From: Elusimicrobiota bacterium
GTDB lineage: Bacteria; Elusimicrobiota; Endomicrobiia; Endomicrobiales; Endomicrobiaceae
Length of the DNA: 48,313 nt
Assembly (NCBI GenBank): GCA_031287735.1
Contig: JAITSO010000019.1
Span: 1 to 48,313, forward strand
Direction: 5' to 3'
Shown here one piece after another: positions 8,311 to 17,600 of the stretch. The translations under genes were made by a program, and so were the position numbers. Position 1 is the first letter of the stretch, and each line of letters opens with the position of its first letter. The notes below the pieces were generated by a model. That model did no database searches. It saw only the letters and a program-made list of their open reading frames with translations, and was not told the origin of the DNA.

Positions 8311-9627
8311 ATGAGAAAAACCATAATAATCGGAGCAGGGGTCAGCGGGTTAAGTGCAGCACATTTTTTAAAAACTCCATATACGGTATTAGAAGCAAAA
8401 TCTTTTGCTGGCGGTCTTTGTGCCTCATTTTGCAAAAATGGTTTCACTTTTGATTGTTCAGGACATTTCATACACGCTAGAAACGAGCAAACTAAAAAAC
8501 TTATTGATAAACTTTGCAGTGGAATAAATAAAATAACAAGAAAAGCTTCAATTTATATGGATATGAAATTTATTCCTTTTCCTTTCCAAGCCAATCTTTT
8601 TTATCTAGATGAAAAGAAAAAAAAAGAATGCATCAAAACTCTTCTGCAAATTAAGGACGGAACCACAACAAGCACTCATGAAACTTTTCTAAAATGGTCA
8701 AACGCTACATTTGGAACTGCCATCACAAAATACTTTATGCACCCATATAATAGAAAGCTTTGGGATTACGATTTAAACAAAATGACAGCAGACTGGTGTG
8801 GCGAATTTGTACCCAATCCGGACATTACCCGTATAATCAGATCAGCTTACTCTAAAAATAAAATAAAATACGGGTACAATAGCGAATTCTTCTACCCAAA
8901 AAGTGGCGGCTGCCAAACTTTAATAAATGGATTTTTGAAAGAAATTAAAGTTTCATTAAACTCAAAAGTCATCAAAATAGATGTAAAAAATAAGGAAGTT
9001 TTAACTGAAGATAAGCAAAAACATAAATACGACAAAATCATTTCTACTCAAAGTGTTACGGAACTTATAAAGCAAATTCCAGATGCTCCCACAACTGTAA
9101 AAAATGCTTCTAACAAACTCATAGCATGTTCCGTTCGGTGTATAAACATAGGTGTTAAATCTAAACATGGAATCCCAAAAATTTTAAAAGACAAACATTG
9201 GATTTATGTTCCGGAAAAAGTTTTTCCATTCTATAGGTTTGGCATTTATTCAAATGTAAACAAGTTTTCTGCACCTAAAGATTCTTATAGTTTTTATGTA
9301 GAATTTTCTTCTATTAATAGAGATTATAAAAATTCAGAAAATGTGTTAAATGACCTAAAGCATGCTGGATTTATTGGTCTCGACGATAAAATTGTTGTTT
9401 TAAATAGTATAGAAATACCAAACGCATATGTTATTTATGACAATAATAGGGAAAAAGCAATACTAGAGATAACTTCATTTTTAAACAAGCACGATATTTA
9501 TTCCATAGGAAGGTACGGTGCATGGGAGTATTCTTTTATTGAAAAAAATATCGAAGACGCACACGTTATTGCAAAGCATATAAATTCATCTTTCAAAAAC
9601 TTTTCACTAAAAGAAAAAAAATGTTGA
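8311..9627 (+). CDS. FAD-dependent oxidoreductase, amine-oxidase/protoporphyrinogen-oxidase-like
   Basis: The 438-residue protein starts with a Rossmann dinucleotide motif (IIIGAGVSGLSAAHFL, then VLEAKSFAGG), followed by a FDCSGHFIH segment and a C-terminal SIGRYGAWEYSFIE stretch near the flavin. This pattern is seen in the protoporphyrinogen-oxidase/UDP-galactopyranose-mutase-like proteins found in polysaccharide clusters. Neither heme biosynthesis genes nor galactofuranose transferases are nearby, so the substrate is open. It starts 2 bp after the WecA-like gene and overlaps the patatin gene by 7 bp, so it is cotranscribed. A role in modifying a sugar or polyprenyl-linked intermediate is an inference from context. 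Confidence 0.8.
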   Translation: MRKTIIIGAGVSGLSAAHFLKTPYTVLEAKSFAGGLCASFCKNGFTFDCSGHFIHARNEQTKKLIDKLCSGINKITRKASIYMDMKFIPFPFQANLFYLDEKKKKECIKTLLQIKDGTTTSTHETFLKWSNATFGTAITKYFMHPYNRKLWDYDLNKMTADWCGEFVPNPDITRIIRSAYSKNKIKYGYNSEFFYPKSGGCQTLINGFLKEIKVSLNSKVIKIDVKNKEVLTEDKQKHKYDKIISTQSVTELIKQIPDAPTTVKNASNKLIACSVRCINIGVKSKHGIPKILKDKHWIYVPEKVFPFYRFGIYSNVNKFSAPKDSYSFYVEFSSINRDYKNSENVLNDLKHAGFIGLDDKIVVLNSIEIPNAYVIYDNNREKAILEITSFLNKHDIYSIGRYGAWEYSFIEKNIEDAHVIAKHINSSFKNFSLKEKKC

Positions 9628-10601
9628 AATGTTTTTATTTAAAAAAACCAGCACTAGTTATTTTTATGCTGCTGTTTTTTTCGTTTCACTGCTTTAGTGA
9701 AGAGTTGTTCCCTTTTGACGAGGAAGAATTTTTGATAAATAGCTTATGGCAAAAATTTGGAAAACTAAAAGATAATGATAAGCCAAAAATTGCATTAGTA
9801 CTCGGCGGCGGAGGCGTACGTGGGTTTGCACATATAGGTGTATTCAATGTTTTAGACCAAGAGGAAATACCGATTAACCTTGTAATTGGAACAAGCATAG
9901 GAGCCATTATAGGAGCTTTCTTTTGTGCAGGTATTCCAATTGAAAGCATAGAAACACTCTCCCAAAAAATTGGAATAACAGACATTGCTTCTTTCAACAT
10001 ATTTTCTACATTTTCTTTTATTTTTAGCAACAAACTTCTCTCAAACGAAAAACTTGAAAAATTTATAAACAATTGCCTAAATAATGCAGATTTTAAAGAT
10101 TTACAAATACCTTTGATTTGCCTTGCTACAGACCTGCGAACAGGTGAAAAAATAATTTTAAAAGAAGGAAACGTTGCCTTTGCAGCACGAGCAAGTGCCA
10201 CAATTCCTGGAATTTTTAAACCTGTAGAGTATAGACAGTATTACCTTATCGACGGTGGCGTTAGCGAAAATATCCCAGTAAACACTGCAAAACAAAATTA
10301 TAATGCTGATATCGTAATTGCAGTTTCTGCTGCTGCAAATATTGTAACACATAACATGTCTAATAGTTTCGAAATTCTTATGCAATCAGTCTATATACAG
10401 GGAAAAAGCATCGATTATAACAGCGTGCAGAAAGCTGATTTTCTAATTACACCAGATGTAAGCAATATTCCAATAATGGATTTTGAAAAAGCCAAAAATT
10501 TGGATGTCATAGAAAAAGGTTCTTTAGCAGCAAAAAAAGTTTCAAAAAACATAAAAAAGACCATCATAAATAAATGTTGGGAGAAACTATTCCTTGAATA
10601 A
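9621..10601 (+). CDS. Exported patatin-like phospholipase
   Basis: This 326-residue protein has an N-terminal signal or anchor (hydrophobic about residues 10-25) and a patatin domain. It shows the glycine-rich oxyanion loop GGGGVRG, the nucleophile elbow GTSIG with Ser92, the ASATIPGIFKPV segment and the catalytic Asp in DGG (Asp211). Patatins hydrolyse acyl esters of phospholipids by a Ser-Asp dyad. It resembles the RssA/YlbK type with an added export signal and lacks a POTRA/barrel as in PlpD. It overlaps both neighbours in the operon and would act in the periplasm or on the inner-membrane surface. Confidence 0.9.
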   Translation: MLKCFYLKKPALVIFMLLFFSFHCFSEELFPFDEEEFLINSLWQKFGKLKDNDKPKIALVLGGGGVRGFAHIGVFNVLDQEEIPINLVIGTSIGAIIGAFFCAGIPIESIETLSQKIGITDIASFNIFSTFSFIFSNKLLSNEKLEKFINNCLNNADFKDLQIPLICLATDLRTGEKIILKEGNVAFAARASATIPGIFKPVEYRQYYLIDGGVSENIPVNTAKQNYNADIVIAVSAAANIVTHNMSNSFEILMQSVYIQGKSIDYNSVQKADFLITPDVSNIPIMDFEKAKNLDVIEKGSLAAKKVSKNIKKTIINKCWEKLFLE

Positions 10602-11625
10602 ATTTTTAGTATTTGCGTTCTTAAATGTCACACTTTTTTTAGGGTATGCAATAGGCGAAAACACGAAAAATCACTACTCGTCAAATATTAAAAGCACTGC
10701 CTATCTAAATTCTTTGAGTTCAAAAAAAAGAAAAAAAATTGTCCGTGATCTAGATGGCAACGCACAAAAATTATTAGATAATGGAAATTATATAGAAGCT
10801 CTGGAAATTTATAAAACTATATTATCTTGCAAAGATTTGCTGAAAAAACAAAAAAGTAAATATTATTGCAAAATCGGGAATATTTATAATTTACAAAACC
10901 TTTATGATTTAAGCATCATCAATTACAAAGAAGCCCAATATTTATACCCAAAAAATCTGGAAATAAAAATCAGTATGGCGCAAATTCACTTAAATAATAG
11001 TTTATACAGTTTAGCCGAAAAACTCTTTAAAGAAGTATTGGAATCCGACAGCAAAAGCGAAGTGGCACAAATTGGATTGGGTAACATTTACTTCTATCAA
11101 AAAAACTACCAAAAAGCAGCTTTTTATTACGAACAAGTTCTGTCAAACGACGATAAATATAGTGTTTTAAAGCTAGCTTTTTGTTACAGACAGCTAAAAA
11201 AACCGTCCAAGGCATTAGAAATTTTAAATTGCTTTACAAAAAATAAAAAAGCTACCGAAGAAATAATTTTTCTAGTTGCTATCCTGCTTATGGACCAAGG
11301 AGATTTTGCAAAAGCCAAGGAAAAATTTATTAAATATTTAGAACATGGTGGTTCGCATATATTCCAAGTCTACCTTCATCTTGCAAATATTTACGAAGCT
11401 GAAAACAATTTGAGCAAAACAAAAGAATTTTTAGAAATGGCAAATTATATAAACCCTAATTACGCCATAACTAATTTGATGCTTGCTAGGGTATTTTACA
11501 AGTTAAAAGACATAAATTCATCAAAAAAACATGCGAGATTAGCTGAACAAAAATCAGAAAGTTCTTTCGTAAAAGAACAATCCCAAAAACTAGTATATTT
11601 TCTAGATAGAAATAAATTTAAATAG
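10594..11625 (+). CDS. Tetratricopeptide repeat protein, exported
   Basis: The start is a TTG at 10594 with GGGAG at 10579-10583, inside the end of the patatin gene. The 343-residue protein begins with a hydrophobic signal-like segment (residues 4-20), followed by about seven degenerate 34-residue helical TPR units (such as AQIGLGNIYFYQKNYQKAA) up to the C terminus. TPR arrays bind partner proteins; no catalytic domain is seen. It is the last gene of the five-gene operon, and its overlap with the patatin suggests the two products work together, perhaps as a periplasmic scaffold. Exact function is unknown. Confidence 0.8.
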   Translation: MNKFLVFAFLNVTLFLGYAIGENTKNHYSSNIKSTAYLNSLSSKKRKKIVRDLDGNAQKLLDNGNYIEALEIYKTILSCKDLLKKQKSKYYCKIGNIYNLQNLYDLSIINYKEAQYLYPKNLEIKISMAQIHLNNSLYSLAEKLFKEVLESDSKSEVAQIGLGNIYFYQKNYQKAAFYYEQVLSNDDKYSVLKLAFCYRQLKKPSKALEILNCFTKNKKATEEIIFLVAILLMDQGDFAKAKEKFIKYLEHGGSHIFQVYLHLANIYEAENNLSKTKEFLEMANYINPNYAITNLMLARVFYKLKDINSSKKHARLAEQKSESSFVKEQSQKLVYFLDRNKFK

Positions 11626-11696
11626 GTAGTATCGCAAAACAAAAAAAGTAAATTTTCCTGCACAACAATATAGCAACTATAGTTGACGGTGTTGAA

Positions 11697-11784
11697 CGGA
11701 GAGATAGGGATTTGAACCCTAGTTACCCTTTTGGAGCAAACAGTCTTTCCAGGACTGCGCCTTAAACCACTCGGCCATCTCTCC
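11697..11784 (-). tRNA. tRNA-Ser (anticodon GGA)
   Basis: The reverse strand gives an 88-nt class II tRNA: acceptor GGAGAGA with TCTCTCC, D-arm with GGTTTAAGG, anticodon loop CTGGAAA with GGA, a long variable arm, the T-loop TTCAAAT and discriminator G. CCA is not encoded. Confidence 0.95.
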
Positions 11785-11793
11785 ACCATACTA

Positions 11794-11823
11794 CGTATAA
11801 CTAAAAGCATAAATTTAACACAA
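11794..11823 (-). promoter_or_regulatory. Putative promoter of tRNA-Ser
   Basis: On the reverse strand TTGTGT (11823-11818) and TATACG (11799-11794) are spaced by 18 bp and would start transcription about 3 nt before the mature tRNA. The match is moderate. Confidence 0.35.
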
Positions 11824-12024
11824 TCCATTTCTTTTTTGCTTGCAATAGAAAAGAGTTCATTATAGTGCCGTATATTTATCGTTTACGATTTTTTAAGCTA
11901 AATATTTTACAATGGATAACCTGCGGTTACTATACTTTACAAACTGCAAAGAAAGAACTTTTATTCTATAAATCACTAAACTTAAATTGCAAGTAATCAC
12001 TCTTAACACGCAAACAAACTATGT

Positions 12025-12297
12025 TTACGTAATTTCAGATTTTATATTTTTAATTCTTTCTTCGCCAAAATATTGATTAACTTTTTTTATTATTTCTTTT
12101 TTATGAATTGCGAGTTCACTATTAGCTGGTGAACTTGTCGTCTCAATATATATAACGCCTTTCCTGTAACCGCTTATTTTAAGACCTTCAATTCCAGATT
12201 CTTTATCCCAAACATTTCCAAGGACAAACCAAGTATCGTCTATACCAAGCTTATTTTTAAGAACATCCATAATATCAGAACTTTTAACCCACGACAT
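12025..12297 (-). CDS. DUF721/DciA-like small protein
   Basis: This 90-residue basic protein has the DUF721 pattern: a short N-terminal helix with VLKNKLG, a hydrophobic strand region (VIYIETTSSPANSELAIHK) and a C-terminal helix with VNQYFGEERIKNIK. In other bacteria this family includes DciA, which helps load the replicative helicase. Its position 3 bp downstream of the dnaN stop supports a replication link and cotranscription. It is shorter than many DciA proteins and lacks extra domains. Confidence 0.75.
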   Translation of the reverse strand: MSWVKSSDIMDVLKNKLGIDDTWFVLGNVWDKESGIEGLKISGYRKGVIYIETTSSPANSELAIHKKEIIKKVNQYFGEERIKNIKSEIT

Positions 12298-12300
12298 TGT

Positions 12301-13443
12301 TTACGCTCTCATAGGCATTACTATACAGATATAGCATTTATTTTTTTCAGGGGTAAAAACTATAGGCATTGTGGTGTTTGTAAACTCAAAATAAATAAAT
12401 TCTTCTCCGCAATTTTGTAAAATTTCTTTTACAAAATCAGGGTTTAGTTTTATCTCAATTGGTGCGTTTTTATATTCAACTTCTATATTTACCTCACCTT
12501 CTCCAATACCTGCTGTTTTTGCAGAAATATTTAAATTATTATCTGAAAATGTAAAAACTACCATTGATACTTTATCTACTGTTATCTTTTCTCCGGTTAA
12601 AAGAGAAGCTAAACGTACAGCCGCCAAAGTGCTTTCAACATTTAATTTAATTTTAAATTCTGGATCTTTAGGGATTATTTGCTCGTAATTTGGAAAAGCT
12701 CCATCTATCAAAGTTGATGTCAATGTTATGTCGCCTATTTCAAAAGCTATATGATTGTCACTCAAACCTATATTTATATTTTCATCTACAGAATCTATAG
12801 GAAACAGCCTTATTATTTCATTAACAGCTTTAGTAGGAACTATAAATTTAGATTTCACATTGACACTTGGGATAGATGTCCAAATGTAAGCAAGTCTCCT
12901 TGCGTCTGTGGCAGCAATTTCAAATTTTCCATCATCTGAAAAAACAAAACAAACTCCATTTAGTACATATCTTTGGGTATCTTTTGACGTTGAAAATACT
13001 GTTTTTTTTAGCATTTTAATAAGAGTGTCTTTGCTTATTGAAAAATTATTTTCTTTAGGAAACGATGGAATCTCTGGATACTCTGTTTTTGAAATTCCAG
13101 TAAGGTCAAAATGTGAGTTATGTGATTTAATGTTTATTTTATTGGTTTCATCTGAAGTAATTTCTATTTTTGTACTTTCTTTATTATTTTGAATTTCTTT
13201 CACAATGTCGAAAAATCTTTTAGTAGGAATTGTAATGGCTCCTTCCTCAATTATTTCAGCTTTTATATAACATTGGACTGCTGTTTCAAGGTCCGTGGAA
13301 GAAAGTTTTATTTTACCACTGTCTTTGTCTGTTGCAAATAAAAAATTAGATAAAACAGGTAAAGCACTCCTCGAAGTTGATGTTACAGATGATACTTTAT
13401 CTAAACCTTCGCTTAATACTTCTTTTTCACAAATTACTTTCAT
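12301..13443 (-). CDS. dnaN: DNA polymerase III beta sliding clamp
   Basis: DnaN forms the ring that tethers the replicative polymerase and other repair enzymes to DNA. The 380-residue protein contains three clamp domains, with TSRSALPVLSNFLF at the start, FDLTGISKTEYPEIP in the linker between domains, DARRLAYI in domain 2 and the C-terminal MPIVF...CYICIVMPMRA typical of the ligand-binding end. AAAGGAG lies about 8 bp before the ATG at 13443. dnaA, usually next to dnaN, is not adjacent: the upstream gene is mltG and the 325-bp gap is unusual (see separate entries). Confidence 0.97.
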   Translation of the reverse strand: MKVICEKEVLSEGLDKVSSVTSTSRSALPVLSNFLFATDKDSGKIKLSSTDLETAVQCYIKAEIIEEGAITIPTKRFFDIVKEIQNNKESTKIEITSDETNKINIKSHNSHFDLTGISKTEYPEIPSFPKENNFSISKDTLIKMLKKTVFSTSKDTQRYVLNGVCFVFSDDGKFEIAATDARRLAYIWTSIPSVNVKSKFIVPTKAVNEIIRLFPIDSVDENINIGLSDNHIAFEIGDITLTSTLIDGAFPNYEQIIPKDPEFKIKLNVESTLAAVRLASLLTGEKITVDKVSMVVFTFSDNNLNISAKTAGIGEGEVNIEVEYKNAPIEIKLNPDFVKEILQNCGEEFIYFEFTNTTMPIVFTPEKNKCYICIVMPMRA

Positions 13444-13768
13444 TTATTATCTCCTTTTAAATATATAAAAACAACATAGTTACTATAGTAACGAGTATAC
13501 TGCTAGTAAAATTTTTAAATCTAAAAAGTAGTTATTTATAAGTAATAATTTAAACAAGCTTGTAATAATAAGTATACTGATAACTATACAAAGTTATTAC
13601 AGTTATGAACAAGTTGCAAATAAAAAAGATTTTTACTAGGCTTTTACCGCACTTATACACATAGACACCACATCCATATTTTTAATGTCTAATTCTTAAA
13701 CAACAACAAAAAGCATAAGACAGCACTCATGCAATCGTAATAAATATCAACGTTTGATTGTATCTTTA
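13444..13768. other. AT-rich dnaN upstream region with DnaA-box-like sites
   Basis: This 325-bp gene-free stretch lies upstream of dnaN. It has one exact match to TTATNCACA (TTATACACA, 13653-13661), one 8/9 match (TTATGAACA, 13603-13611), two copies of AGTATACTG (13494-13502 and 13571-13579), and palindromes at 13479-13492 and 13554-13563. It is very AT-rich. Such features fit a regulated promoter or a replication origin, but a functional origin cannot be shown from this. Confidence 0.4.
13479..13499 (-). promoter_or_regulatory. Putative dnaN -10 element with overlapping palindrome
   Basis: On the reverse strand TATACT (13499-13494) resembles a -10. The expected start point falls inside a perfect 14-bp palindrome GTTACTATAGTAAC (13492-13479), 35 bp before the dnaN ATG. 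A regulator binding here could block the start of transcription. No good -35 is seen. Confidence 0.4.
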
Positions 13769-14485
13769 TTACTTATTAGACCTACCTATTTTTAAGTGAT
13801 CTTCCAAATTTTCACTAAAAATATTTTTAGTTCTTGATTTATTTGCTCTAAAAAATAAAATTCTTTCATTTTCGTAAGGGAAAAGTGCTGCATACACAGA
13901 ATAAATCTTTGGTTTACAAATTTGACCTGGTGGCAGACCGTGATATTTGTAAGTGTTATAGTAACTTTCTATCAAAGTATCGCTCGTATTTAGATTTAGT
14001 TTATGTTTTACGCCATGTTTTTTACGAATATAGTTTATTGTTGCACAACTTTGAAGTTTCATATTGTTTTTTAACCTATTATGGAAAACTGCACTTACTT
14101 TCCTTTTATCTTCAAAACTTGCTCCTTCTAATTCAATTATAGAAGCAAGAATCATAAGTTGCTTATAAGAAAGACCGAGATGTTCAGTTCTTGATATAAC
14201 AATATCCTTAAGCGTAGTCATGGGAATAAACATATTAGAAAAAGACGAAGATGCAAAGGATAAGGCAAAAAACACAGCAAAAGAAACCTTTATAATTTTA
14301 AAAAAAAACGAATCGCTGTTAATTCTGCCGATATTGGCAAAATATCTAAAATTATTTATTGATAAAAATAAAAACAGGGTTTTCTTACAATTTTTTACCA
14401 ATGTAAACCATTTTAACATTATTCTGTGGGATTTTAACATAGTTTTTGCATCAGTTATGATAGTAAAACATAGGTTAAAAATCAA
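13769..14485 (-). CDS. mltG: Shortened MltG-type endolytic transglycosylase (YceG-like)
   Basis: MltG cuts nascent glycan strands at the inner membrane. The C-terminal half matches the family: ILASIIELEG with Glu118 in the place of the catalytic Glu of E. coli MltG, VFHNRLKNNMKLQS, YNTYKYHGLPPGQI and the LEDHLK end. A hydrophobic segment (about residues 61-80) could be the anchor. The ~100-residue LysM-like part that normally lies between the anchor and the catalytic region is missing, so the protein is N-terminally reduced. The annotated start is a TTG with no convincing ribosome site; later ATG or GTG starts (for example at 14440) are possible. Confidence 0.7.
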   Translation of the reverse strand: MIFNLCFTIITDAKTMLKSHRIMLKWFTLVKNCKKTLFLFLSINNFRYFANIGRINSDSFFFKIIKVSFAVFFALSFASSSFSNMFIPMTTLKDIVISRTEHLGLSYKQLMILASIIELEGASFEDKRKVSAVFHNRLKNNMKLQSCATINYIRKKHGVKHKLNLNTSDTLIESYYNTYKYHGLPPGQICKPKIYSVYAALFPYENERILFFRANKSRTKNIFSENLEDHLKIGRSNK

Positions 14486-14579
14486 ATTTTATACTGTTTT
14501 TAGCAATATTATTTTTGCTATGAAATAATTTAATGCAAGAATATGGTAAGTTACGCTCTATTTTTGCTTTTATGTATAT

Positions 14580-14609
14580 TTGCGGTATTTATTTAAAATT
14601 TTGTACAAT
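14580..14609 (+). promoter_or_regulatory. Putative autotransporter promoter
   Basis: TTGCGG (14580-14585) and TACAAT (14604-14609) are spaced by 18 bp, 81 bp upstream of the autotransporter ATG. The ribosome site AGGAG lies at 14679-14683. Confidence 0.35.
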
Positions 14610-14690
14610 CTGCGTCTAATAAGTTCTGTAATTTCATCAAAAAGTTAAGAGAAAACAGTAAAATTTAAACAGGAAAACAGGAGTTACTAG

Positions 14691-17600
14691 ATGAGTTTGT
14701 CTAAAAAGTGGCGGTTGGTTTACCTGGTATTTTTTTGCTTTTTTTTGTTTTTCAATTGCAGTTACGCAATAGATGTTAGCAATTTTCAAGAGTTACAAGA
14801 TAATCTGATTGCAAATGATGAAAGATATATAAACGTAACAGCTAATATATTTTTTGATGCAAGAAATACTGACAATGCAATTGTACTTGGGAACATGGTA
14901 AAAACAGTTAATGGTGGTGATTACTCACTAACTTTATCATCGTCTAGTAATAGGTCAGTAGTGAGTGCTTCCACTGGTACAAGCAGTTTAGTGTTTAAAA
15001 ATTTTGTTGGAGTCTTAAATTTTATAGGAAACTGTAGCGAGGTTAATGAAGACGGCGGTTCGATTTACAACGCGTTTGGTTCAACTATAAGCTTTATAGA
15101 TTCGTCAGTAATTTTTAGAGCAAATGTAGCTAAAAATAGAGGCGGTTCGATTTACAACGAGGGTGAAATAAATTTTGCAGAAAATATTGAACAAAAAATA
15201 GAATTCCTTGATAACGTTTCCATTGGTGATGCAAGTTACGGACGCGATATATACAATGTTGGAAAAATAAATTTAGGTGGTATGGGTAGCGTAGTAATCA
15301 ATGGTGGTATAGCTGGTACAAATGCTGCCATAATCTCAAAAACTGCTACCGGATTATTTGAACTAAAAGGTGATAATCAATATTACGAGGGTTTATTTTT
15401 GCAAACATCTGGAACAACAACTGTCACAGGAAATGGTTCTACGTATTTCGGAGGTTATAGTTCTATAACTAACAGCAAATTGAGAATTATTAATGGTGGC
15501 GTGATAAATAGCGGGCAATTAAAAGCAGATATTGGTTCTGAAGTAGAAATTGATAACGGAAAAATATTAGGAGGACAAATAGTGGTATCTGGAAACGCTA
15601 CAATAACTGCAAGAAATTCGGACATAAATATAGAAGATAAAAATTACACAGCGTTTAAAGTTCTGGATGATTCACACATGCTATTGGATACTTTATATTC
15701 TTTAAAATTAAGTGGCAATTTTGTTGGGGATAGCAACGGTGGAGCAATTTACTCTAATGCTTTGCTAGATATTTTGAATACAGCCGTAGCTTTTACTATG
15801 AATAGTGCAAATAAAGGTGGAGCAATTTATGCCGGAAGCGGTTCGCGTGCTGAAATAAACGTAGACGGAACTGGCAATTTCAGCAGCAATTCGGCATTTG
15901 ATGGTGGAGCAATTTACCTGGACGGTGGATCATACATATCTATAGTAGGTTCTGGTGATGGTAGGAGTGTTACAGAGTTTAGAGATAATAAGGCCAAAAA
16001 AAATGATTACACATATGGTGACGGCGGTGCAATTTATGCAGCAAGCGGAAGTTCTGTAACAATTTTGGCAGACGCTGGCATAATAATATTTAAGGGAAAT
16101 ACCGCCAACAAAGGTGGGGCAATTTATGCGGACAATGGAAGCACTGTGTGCCTCTCAGCATATGGTGGCAATGTAATGTTCGAAGGCAATAAAGCGCTAA
16201 ACGGAAATGTAGAAGCAAATGCAGATAATGATGTTTATTTAAGTGAAAATGCACGATTAAATTTAGAAGCAAATAGCGGTAGAAATATATTGTTTTATGG
16301 AGGAATTGCAGGAAAAGGTGATTGTCTAGATGTTTCGGGTGCAGGTATAAATAAACTTGGGGCAGGAATGTCAAGAATCTACGGAGATTTAAAATTTGGT
16401 GGCAATTTAAATATAAAAGAAGGAATTTTTGAATATTTTGGCAATAATATGAGCATAAGAAACGTAGATGTTGCGACTGGGTCGTCATTTGTTGTAGCAG
16501 GTGCTAAAATATCAAATGATTCTATTTCTAACACGGGGACTAATAAATATGCAGCAAACAGTGTAAACAATTACGGAATTTTCAATATGCAAAATAACGA
16601 AGTAGATGTTTTTGAGGTAAATTCAGAATTTACAAACGATGGCGGTGATATAAAAATAGAAATATTTCCTGAAAAAAATGGCAACGATGGAATTTCAGAC
16701 AAGATAAATGCAAATAAGGTGTCAATTAATGGTGGAAAATTAATGATACGCCCAGCGGTAGGTCGTTATTCCACATTAGATGCTTCTACAGGAATTTTTT
16801 ATTCGCTTTTGGTGTCAAATAGCAATATTGCAGATTTTGAAAATTTTGGCTTTGACAGTATAGAGTTTGATATAGAATATTTAAAGGTTGATATTTATGA
16901 TTATTCGTTGTACTTAAATGATGAAAAAACTATTTTAAAGTTAAGCGTCGATGCTTTTGTGCAAAGCAATTTTAAAGAGTACGCGATAAGCTATAACCAG
17001 CAACAAGCAGCAGCAGCTTTAGACGATATTTCTACATATTATGCACCTATTGAAAGGTTAATAAAAGAGACGATTAGTGAAGCAAAAAAGCAAAATAGTG
17101 TTGCAATATTGAGGAAGTTACCTGAGCAACTGTCAGGATACTTTTTAGCTAATTTGGTTCGAAGTGCTGTTAGTGATAATTTAGAGAAAGAAATTTACAA
17201 TAAAGTGAGATTGAACAAACATAACGATAATAAAAGAAATGCAATTTGGGTGCAGACAGTTAGTGGGCAGAGTGGGTTTAAAAGAGATGACAATTCGCCT
17301 CATCCGTATAGGGACACTAGTTACGGAGCAACTTTTGGCTTTAATAATTGGACTTCTGAAAATGCGAATATGGGAATATTTGGAAAGTATCAGAAAAACG
17401 ATATTTATCAAAGTTTACACAATGCCCATATTGACAACATCGGCGGTGGTCTTTACGGTGGCTTTCTGTTATGCGACATTGTGGAAATTAAAGCTATGCT
17501 AAGCGGGATACACAGCAATATACAAGCTGAGAGATTTGTGGATTATGAGAGTCAATTTATAGAAGGCAATAAAGCAAGTTCTGGTTTCTCTAGTCTTTCT

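Noticed and set aside
9686-10201. Reverse-strand frame (171 codons) opposite the patatin gene
   Set aside because: It mirrors a gene with full catalytic motifs on the forward strand.
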